Below are positions 15,288 to 22,200 of a stretch of 25,462 bases of DNA, piece by piece. Under the pieces are notes generated by a model that was given only the letters and a program-made list of their open reading frames with translations, was not told the DNA's origin and did no database searches. The translations under genes and the position numbers were made by a program. Position 1 is the first letter of the stretch; each line of letters starts with the position of its first letter. Source of the DNA: CAYOZL01 sp964408435 (GTDB lineage: Bacteria; Bdellovibrionota_C; UBA2361; SZUA-149; CAYOZL01); contig CAYOZL010000032.1 of assembly GCA_964408435.1 (NCBI GenBank), positions 1-25,462 on the forward strand, read 5' to 3'.

Positions 15288-16067
15288 ATGTCAAAAAGCT
15301 TAATTGTAATTCCAGCTAGGTATAACTCTTCTCGTTTTCCAGGCAAACCTTTGTGTGAGATTAATGGCATTACTATGCTTGAGCGAATTTGGAATATCTC
15401 GAAGAAAGTTAATCAGAGTGATGTTGATGTTTTAATTGCAACTGATGATGAGCGTATTGCAAAATTATGCAATTCAATTAACGCAGATTATATAATGACC
15501 TCTAAAGAATGCAGAACTGGAAGCGATAGAGTTCTAGAAGCTTATATAAATTCAAAATCTGATGCTGAAATAGTATTCAGCTTTCAAGGAGACTCGGTGT
15601 TAACGCCGCCTTGGATAATTGAGTCTGTTCTAGAGGAAATGAAAAGTAATTCAGAAATCAAGGTCTGCACGCCAGCAGTATTATTAAAAGGCAGTGAGCT
15701 TGATAGTTTTGTTCAATCAAAGAAAAGTGGCTCTAGCACTGGAACAAGCGTTACTTTTGATAAAAATATGGATGCGCTTTATTTTTCCAAGTCTTTAATA
15801 CCAAACTCTAGATCTGAAGAGTATACTGTTTACAAACATATTGGACTTTATGCTTATAGAAAAGACACCCTAGAGGAGTTTTCAAAACTAGAGCAAAGTA
15901 AATTTGAAAAAATAGAACAACTAGAACAATTAAGATTGTTAGAGAATGGATATAAGGTTCGAATTAAGCTTGTAGATTTAAAAGGTAGAACTCTCCACTC
16001 AGTGGATAATCCTGAAGATGTTAAAAAAGTAGAAGAAATTATTTCTAAAGAAGGCGAGCTTTTATAG
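15288..16067 (+). CDS. kdsB: 3-deoxy-manno-octulosonate (Kdo) cytidylyltransferase-like, KdsB family
   Basis: KdsB activates Kdo with CTP to CMP-Kdo for lipopolysaccharide or capsule. The N-terminal nucleotide site VIPARYNSSRFPGKPL (7-22) and ATDDERI (51-57) are textbook, as is TGSDRV (77-82) and the C-terminal EQLEQLRLLENGY. One motif departs from the common form: the usual 'QGDEP' reads QGDSVLTPPW (100-109), so the subfamily may use a related sugar acid or serve capsule synthesis instead of lipid A. Length 259 is normal. It starts 12 bases after pstB with no strong ribosome site and probably rides on the pst transcript. The histidine-phosphatase gene follows after three bases, suggesting a joint role. 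Confidence 0.78.
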   Translation: MSKSLIVIPARYNSSRFPGKPLCEINGITMLERIWNISKKVNQSDVDVLIATDDERIAKLCNSINADYIMTSKECRTGSDRVLEAYINSKSDAEIVFSFQGDSVLTPPWIIESVLEEMKSNSEIKVCTPAVLLKGSELDSFVQSKKSGSSTGTSVTFDKNMDALYFSKSLIPNSRSEEYTVYKHIGLYAYRKDTLEEFSKLEQSKFEKIEQLEQLRLLENGYKVRIKLVDLKGRTLHSVDNPEDVKKVEEIISKEGELL

Positions 16068-16070
16068 CTT

Positions 16071-16697
16071 ATGTCGATTAACTTATACATTGCAAGACAC
16101 GGAAATACCTTTGAAAGTAATCAAATTCCAGTAATGGTTGGTAAGCAAACTGATCTGAAATTAACTCAAAAAGGTGAAGAGCAGGCACGTAAACTAAAAG
16201 AAGTGTTTAAAGATATTAACTTCGAAGCTGTTTTTTCTGGAAATTTAGCTAGGCAAAAAAGATTTGCGAAAATTATTTCTAATCCAGCTGTTGTTAAATT
16301 TAGTAGTGCATTGGATGAAATAGATTATGGCTCTTGGGAAGGTCTAGAAACTAGTAAGATTAATAATTTTGAGAATTGGAGTAAAAAAGGCATTTGGCAA
16401 GATGCTTTTATTGATAAAGAAGAGCAAAGAGTTAGTGAAATATTAAACTTTATTAATACTATTAGAAGCCAATTTGAACCAGGAGCCAATGTATTAGCAA
16501 TATCTAGTAACGGAATTATTAGGCAATTTGCTAAGTTCTCAGAAGTCTCAAATTCTGAAACTGTTTGGTCACGTTTAAGTGAAGCAGGTGCAATAGGGAA
16601 ACTTAAAGTAGCAACTGGTAATTATTGTAGAATAGATATTCAGGCGTTTAATCTAAATATAGATTTTAACCAGTGGAATATCTCTGGGGAATGTTAA
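16071..16697 (+). CDS. Histidine phosphatase superfamily protein, second His replaced
   Basis: The phosphoglycerate-mutase-like fold is shown by ARHGNTFESN (RHG at 9-11, with the nucleophile His10), SGNLARQKRFA (Arg61) and LDEIDYGSWEG (acid at about E83 and the family 'G.WEG'). The second catalytic His, normally in a 'VSHGG.IR' strand, is missing: here the strand reads VLAISSNGIIRQF, so Ser or Asn takes its place (about 145-147). The protein may have altered activity or belong to a divergent branch. It starts three bases after the kdsB-like gene, so the pair is likely translated together and may act on the same sugar phosphate; that is inference. Confidence 0.75.
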   Translation: MSINLYIARHGNTFESNQIPVMVGKQTDLKLTQKGEEQARKLKEVFKDINFEAVFSGNLARQKRFAKIISNPAVVKFSSALDEIDYGSWEGLETSKINNFENWSKKGIWQDAFIDKEEQRVSEILNFINTIRSQFEPGANVLAISSNGIIRQFAKFSEVSNSETVWSRLSEAGAIGKLKVATGNYCRIDIQAFNLNIDFNQWNISGEC

Positions 16698-16723
16698 ACC
16701 AGAATAGTTTTTCTTTTACCTCC

Positions 16724-16757
16724 CTTGACAACTAAATAAATCATACGCACCTAGTAT
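16724..16757 (+). promoter_or_regulatory. Promoter of hsp20, heat-shock (sigma-32-like) type
   Basis: The -35 region reads TCCCTTGACA (16721-16730), which matches the sigma-32 -35 form (CCCTTGAA) as well as the sigma-70 TTGACA. The candidate -10, around GCACCTAGTAT (16747-16757), fits sigma-32 spacing (about 16 bases) better than sigma-70, for which TAGTAT would be 21 bases away. No CIRCE or obvious ROSE-type thermometer was seen in the short leader. Confidence 0.5.
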
Positions 16758-16782
16758 TTAGAACAGAAAATAGGAGGATTAA

Positions 16783-17108
16783 ATGTCGTTAGCACAAATA
16801 TTAAGTAGAGATTTTTTTAATAATGAAGATCTATTTACTACACTACCTGATAGATTAATTTCTACAGCAATGAATGAGTTATCTATTCCAAATGATAAGC
16901 AGTATGCTTCTTGGGCTCCAGCAGTGGATATAAAAGAAGAAGATACTCAATTTGTTTTATCAGCTGAGTTGCCAGGAATTTCTTCAAAAGAAATAGATAT
17001 TACTTTTGAGAATAATTCTTTAACCATAAAAGGCGAGAAGAAAAGCAAAGTATCTAAAGATGATAACTATCATAGAGTAGAGACTGGTTATGGAAGTTTC
17101 GTAAGAAC
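16783..17108 (+). CDS. Small heat-shock protein Hsp20, C-terminus lost in scaffold gap
   Basis: An ATP-independent chaperone of the alpha-crystallin family. About 108 residues are present: a short N-terminal arm (MSLAQILSRDFFNNEDLF), then the crystallin domain from WAPAVDIKEEDTQFVLSAELPG through ENNSLTIKGEKK to ETGYGSFVRT, where the N-run begins. The remaining 35-45 residues, including the I-x-I/V tail, are in the gap. AGGAGG lies six bases before the ATG. The promoter upstream is of heat-shock type, which fits. Confidence 0.9.
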
Positions 17109-17208
17109 NNNNNNNNNNNNNNNNNNNNNNNNNNNNNNNNNNNNNNNNNNNNNNNNNNNNNNNNNNNNNNNNNNNNNNNNNNNNNNNNNNNNNNNNNNNN
17201 NNNNNNNN
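17109..17208. other. Scaffold gap of exactly 100 N
   Basis: A round 100-N run is the usual placeholder for a gap of unknown size, so the true distance between the two sides is unknown. It cuts the hsp20 gene on the left and a minus-strand gene on the right. Any reading frame drawn across it is an artefact. Confidence 0.99.
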
Positions 17209-17295
17209 ACTGGATTTACTTTTAGAGCTATTAACTGCGTTAAGATATGCTTGATTACTGTATAAATTGTTTAGATGAGATTTCCTTCCTTTCAT
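17209..17295 (-). CDS. N-terminus of an unknown minus-strand gene, broken by the gap
   Basis: From the ATG at 17295 the minus strand gives 29 residues beginning MKGRKSHLNNLYSNQAYLNA and then Ser/Lys-rich, before the N-run. The start is well supported: AAAGGGG lies five bases upstream, and a TTGATT-N17-AATAAT promoter-like pair lies about 50-90 bases further upstream. I do not recognise the protein; the visible part is basic and polar, with no signal peptide. It would converge on hsp20 inside the gap. Confidence 0.5.
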
Positions 17296-17648
17296 TATAA
17301 CCCCTTTGAATGAACCTGTTAAATATTCCTTTATTTGGTAAATTGATTATTGTTTTTTTCTACGATTTAATCAAATTTTTTCTGTAGAATGACTTTTCTA
17401 ATAAATATAAATAATCTTATAACTTAATTTAGTGTTTAAATTACACTAAGGAAAAATAACTAAATTTGTAATCATTTAGAATATTTGTTAATCAAGTTTC
17501 GTTCAATGTTCTTTGATATTTAGTTTTTATTAGTTTGATAGTCTGGAACCTAGAAGTTTTAATTCTTCTGGGATCCAGTGAGTTTAGAGGTTCGATTTAT
17601 AGGTTCGCTGGATCAAATATTCGCGTTATTGGTTTGAAGGAGCATGAG
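17296..17648. other. Intergenic stretch without a gene, with one hairpin
   Basis: Most is very AT-rich. At 17543-17578 a stem-loop is visible: CTGGA with TCCAG, CC with GG, and AGAAG (17552-17556) with CTTCT (17565-17569), around an eight-base loop. To its right the composition changes to that of the acyl carrier protein gene, and AGGTTCG occurs twice (about 17587 and 17601). The frame of the acyl carrier gene is open leftward to about 17535, but nothing in that part looks like protein. Confidence 0.5.
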
Positions 17649-17948
17649 ATGCCCAGTACTACGATAGAGAGACTGAAGAATGCAATGGTTCAAGTTAAAC
17701 CCAATTTGGATGTTGGAGACATTAATGATGATGACACGTTCGACTCGGAGTTGGGATATGACAGTTACGATGTTACCGAACTTTCATTCCATATCGATAT
17801 GGAGTTTGGAATCCAATTCGATATGTCCCACATTCATGTGTTGAAAAGCGAGATTAAGAAGCGGTCAACGGCATCAGCTGAATCTAAGTCTACATCTAAT
17901 GCTACAACTGTAGCACAGATGGCAGAATTAATCGATCTGCAACTTTAA
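17649..17948 (+). CDS. Stand-alone acyl carrier protein-like protein (99 aa)
   Basis: Acyl carrier proteins hold growing acyl chains on a phosphopantetheine arm. The attachment motif is clear: ELGYDSYDVTELSFHI, with Ser39 in place of the usual D-S-L serine, between the expected helices, followed by the acidic helix II region and EFGIQF. Unusually, a 20-residue Ser/Thr/Ala-rich stretch (about 72-86) lies before the last helix (TVAQMAELIDLQL); ordinary ACPs have a short loop there. The start at 17649 is chosen for its AAGGAG ribosome site seven bases before the ATG. No fatty-acid, polyketide or lipid A gene is adjacent. The base composition looks more GC-rich than its neighbours, so transfer or an assembly join is possible. 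Confidence 0.75.
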   Translation: MPSTTIERLKNAMVQVKPNLDVGDINDDDTFDSELGYDSYDVTELSFHIDMEFGIQFDMSHIHVLKSEIKKRSTASAESKSTSNATTVAQMAELIDLQL

Positions 17949-17980
17949 CTTCTTAGTACAAGCGATGTTGCCATTCATGA

Positions 17981-18006
17981 GACAGTCGAGAATTTTCTTG
18001 ACTGTC
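17981..18006 (+). terminator. Hairpin after the acyl carrier protein gene
   Basis: GACAGTC (17981-17987) pairs perfectly with GACTGTC (18000-18006), extended inward by AGAA/TTCT. It lies 33 bases past the stop. Only a weak T-containing tract follows, so it is a probable, not certain, terminator. Confidence 0.5.
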
Positions 18007-18134
18007 CCATTAATTAAAAAAAACGAGAATAATTATCCTTAGTAAGAGCAATTTTTTTATTTATTTTATTATACTCCTGTATCCCCATTCTTTGCATTTT
18101 TCCTAGTATGGTTTAAAACTACTAATTCAAAACT

Positions 18135-19271
18135 ATGATTTATTTAGATGCAAATGCTAGCTCGAGACTTAGACCAAGTGTTTCAGAGTTTCTACAGACT
18201 AGTCCTTTATTCTTTAATCCCTCTAGTGTGCATTCTGAAGGCAGAAGGGCTAGAGCTGAAATTAGAAATGCTAAAAATGAAATACTGAATTTCTTAAATT
18301 GTCCTAAAGCGGAATTGATATTTACCTCTGGTGGAACTGAGAGTTGTAATTTGATGATTAAAGGCTTTTTAGGAAATGTAGATTGCGAAATTATATCATC
18401 AGTAATTGAACATTCAGCTATCAAAGAAGTGATTAGTGGCTCAAGTGTAAAATCTTATAGTGTTAACTCTAATGGTGTTATCGATATTTCTGAAGTCCTT
18501 TCACTCGTCTCTTCTAAGACCCAATTAGTTAACTTAATGATGGTGAATAACGAATCAGGAATGATTCAACCAATAAAAGAGTTATGCCTTAGTTTAAGAG
18601 AGAATGGATATAAAGGCTTAATAGTCTCTGATGCAATTCAGGCTTTTGGAAAAATTAAATTTGATTTGCAGGAATTATTTACTGCAGGACTAGATTGTAT
18701 AGCGATATCTGGACATAAAGTTGGTGCACCGAGCGGTATTGGGGCTCTAGTATATTCAAAAGATAATGAGCAATGCAGAATGTTTTCACCTCAGATAGTA
18801 GGAGGTGCTCAGCAGGGTGGGTTTAGAGCAGGAACTGAGAATGTTATTGGTGCAGTTGCTTTTGCTAAGGCCGTTAGTGAGTTAAGTGAAAAGCTCGATG
18901 ATGAAATTAAAAGAAAGAAGGAACTTAGCTTAAAATTATTAGATTTAATTAAAAAGGATTTAACTGGAGTTCATTGGTACGGTGAGGAGAAAAACTGGGT
19001 AGGGAATACTTTATTGCTCGGTTTTGATAATTGTTTAGGGTCTGACCTTGTAGCAGCATTAGATCTTAACGAAGTTGCTGTATCAACTGGTGCTGCATGT
19101 GCTTCCGGAAAACAGGGAGTCTCTGATACAGTAAATGCAATGCAGGCTGATTCTAAAAAGGCTAAAGAAGTTATAAGAATTAGCTTAGATTGGGACGCTA
19201 CAATTGAGTCGATAACTCAAGCTAGTAAGATAGTTACTAAAGTTGTAAAACAAATTAGAGCCATAAATTAA
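18135..19271 (+). CDS. Cysteine desulfurase (NifS/IscS family)
   Basis: A PLP enzyme that takes sulfur from cysteine as a protein persulfide and passes it to Fe-S cluster or tRNA-thiolation factors. Seen: YLDANASS start, EHSA (His93), the SDAIQAFG strand (Asp166), the PLP lysine in ISGHKVGAPSGIG (Lys195), RAGTEN, and the persulfide Cys322 in VSTGAACASG. Length 378 and these motifs fit class I enzymes of the NifS/IscS type. There is no ribosome site; the ATG lies a few bases after TACTAA (18120-18125), so a nearly leaderless mRNA is possible. No iscU, iscA or sufBCD is nearby; mnmA, which uses this sulfur, lies to the right of the giant gene. Confidence 0.9.
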   Translation: MIYLDANASSRLRPSVSEFLQTSPLFFNPSSVHSEGRRARAEIRNAKNEILNFLNCPKAELIFTSGGTESCNLMIKGFLGNVDCEIISSVIEHSAIKEVISGSSVKSYSVNSNGVIDISEVLSLVSSKTQLVNLMMVNNESGMIQPIKELCLSLRENGYKGLIVSDAIQAFGKIKFDLQELFTAGLDCIAISGHKVGAPSGIGALVYSKDNEQCRMFSPQIVGGAQQGGFRAGTENVIGAVAFAKAVSELSEKLDDEIKRKKELSLKLLDLIKKDLTGVHWYGEEKNWVGNTLLLGFDNCLGSDLVAALDLNEVAVSTGAACASGKQGVSDTVNAMQADSKKAKEVIRISLDWDATIESITQASKIVTKVVKQIRAIN

Positions 19272-19280
19272 AGCTATAAT

Positions 19281-22200
19281 TTAAAGAAAATTAATTGTAT
19301 AAGTTTTATGTACAAATTCACCTGCAACTAAGTTAGTTGGTAAGTTGATTTCTACCCAACCGACTTGGTCAGTGTGACTTCTCATACCGTGAGTATTACC
19401 AGTAATTCTAGTATTATCCTCAGTATCGATACTTATCCCTGTAGCACTATTTGATAGTAGTTTTACATTATTAGATCTCTGGTCAAAATCTCCAATAATC
19501 TTATTATCATTAAGGTATATAGTAGAGCCGTTATCTTTTACATTGCTAGAGTCGAAAGTACTAAGATTACCATTGCATTCAATAGTTGAACATGTTGCAA
19601 CAGGAATATTCTCGTATAGCTTTGTAAGAGTAATATTTTTATCAGACTTTAGGCTTAGAGTTACAATAATTTTATTCTCATCAAATTTATAATTTCTAAT
19701 GTATTCAATTTTAGCATTACTCGTATCACTCTCTAAGTTATATAATTCTCCGCTAACAGTGAGCTCATTATTTGATTCATTTAAATTAAAATCTCTTTCA
19801 AAGTAGTTGCTCCAAGTTCTTTTATCGTTAAGTTCTGCAATAACGCCGTGGTGCGTTTTAGGGCTCCAATTTTTTGCTAATAATGAAGTCCCAAAATTAT
19901 TATCGGAAATCATACTTAAGCCTCCACTTAAAAGTGGGATAATGCTACGAGAGTCTTCATTGTCGACTAGAGGACCATGGTTGCCAATTATATTTGCATT
20001 ATCAGTACTTGGTTCAATTCCTTCAGCTAGATTTACGTTATTATTCTCTATAAAATAATGCCTAGACCTACTACTAACATAAAATTCACTAGGCGCAGGT
20101 TGTCCTAAGTATATATTAGTAAAGTATTTTTGTGTTTTTACAGCTAGAAGCTGTATATCGTCTGCATCTCCAAAAGTTCTAATATAGCTATCTGCTTGTT
20201 GAGATGGTAAAGTAAAATTACTTTCAAAATTAGGTTGATAGTGTTCGTATCTAATAGAAGAGTTTCCATGTCTTAAATAAAAATCTCCTAGAATTTCTAT
20301 ACCTCTTCTTACGCCGTTTGGTAGAGTAGTAGTATTTGTAGTGCTTGGAAGTTTTGGAGTTAAAAGACCAACAAGAGGTATTTCTTGTAGTATGTATTTT
20401 GCTCCATTAAATTGCTCCTGATTACTAGATAAGCCAGTTCTGTGAGAAAAATTATTAGAACCTACAACTTTACCATTAGGTTCAATTGCTAGAGTGTGCG
20501 AAAAGAAATCATAAGATTTCTCTAATGCAGATTTAACATAAAAATCTTCTCCAATAGAATCGCTCTTTGTTTTTGCAACATATTCAGCTAATGCATGATG
20601 AGTAATACCATTATAGCTAGCATCAATTGCTGCTGATTCTTGCGCAAAGCCTGCTGCATGAAAACCATCAACAAATCTTTTAGCCCAAATTCTTGTATTT
20701 TGGTTATAGGATTCAGCTATCGGTAAACCTTTAAATCCTTCAAATACACTTCTTAAGAAATTTAATCTATGAGCAGTTTGGTTTCTGGCGCTAACAGTTT
20801 GCTCGTAGTAGGCTTTATCATATGCCCCTCTCATAATTTTAGCCCATAAAGTCTGAAACTTAACACCGAGATTATTTTGAACTAATACATCTCTAAGATA
20901 CGGAGAAATATCAGCATAACTTCTAGCTATAGTTTGATCTCTTTGAAAATCAGCAGACCCGCTATAAAGTGAACGATTTAGAGTACTTTTAATGGTCGTA
21001 AAATCTTCTTTGAATGCTAATGAGTTTAGCATTGAAGCAAGAGCAGCTCGATTGAATAACTCTGGATATCTAATATTTCCATTATCACTTTCAGGTCCAA
21101 GTGGATTACAGGGATGATAATTTAAGGCACTCCAAGCCATTGCAGATGCTTTAGTGCTATACATGCTTGCACCAATTCTTCCGTAAGTATTAGATTCACT
21201 TGAATAAGAAAAGTTTCTAAGTAAATCCCAAGTATGAGTGCTTTCATTAAAGCTTTGATTACAAAAGCCTTCAGCTCCACAAGTATCTCCGGTGCTACAG
21301 TCACTATCAATACTGCATCTTAGTTGAGAATCCTCTATGTTAAATAAACCTAATGCTCCAAACCACTTGCTACTAGGGTCTGTATTCTGGGTTCTTTCAG
21401 TTGTTGACCATAGAGCAGAGGTGATTGTTCCCTCGTAGACTCCAAATAAAAATCTTGATTTAGCAAATTCTTCAAGACTTAAATCCGTGCAGGCAGATTC
21501 TTCTTGTAGTACTGCTTGGAAATCTACATTTTTTAAATTATCGTACCTGGCTGAATTAACTTTATTAGATAAATCAGACATTAATTCAGCTAATTCTTTT
21601 TGTGATTTATGCGAAACTAACATTCCACTATATGGACCAGATTCAATTCTTTCTACAGATGCATGAATTCTTGTAGCAGCTTCTCTTGAAGTGCTTAATA
21701 CTAGAGGAAAACCTTCTTGCCAGATTCTCCACGGCTCAGCACTTTGCTCTCTAATTCTAATAACATGGCCTTCTAATGTTTGGCTTGCTGGGATAACTAT
21801 ATTACCTTCAGTATGTGTAATGCCAGAAGTTTCATCTTGTAACACAAATGGAAACGGAGCTTCTTCCCTAAATGCTCTGTTAAAGCTTCTTAATTTTAAA
21901 ACCATATTTGCAGTTCTATTAACTGGAGCCCAAGCATATACTGTTGAAGGTTTATTCTCCCAGCTTACTTTTCCATTCCCATAATCCCCAATAGCGATAC
22001 TTCCGTGGTGAAAGCTAACTCCGTATTCAGTATTTGGACTCATTTCAAAGTTTACTGCATTTTCCTCTGTTAATCCATGTTCATCAGCATAAATAATGAA
22101 CTGATAGACACCTGTTTTATTTAAATGAACAATATTAGGCACTGAATTCTCAATGTTAGTTGTGAAAGTGCTGTTATTATCTAAATTATTTTCCCAATAA

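Noticed and set aside
17020..17295. Reading frames that cross the N-run
   Set aside because: The 100 N are a placeholder; only the parts on either side can be supported.
17587..17607. AGGTTCG direct repeat upstream of the acyl carrier gene as a CRISPR or attachment site
   Set aside because: Two seven-base copies are too short and too few to mean more than chance.
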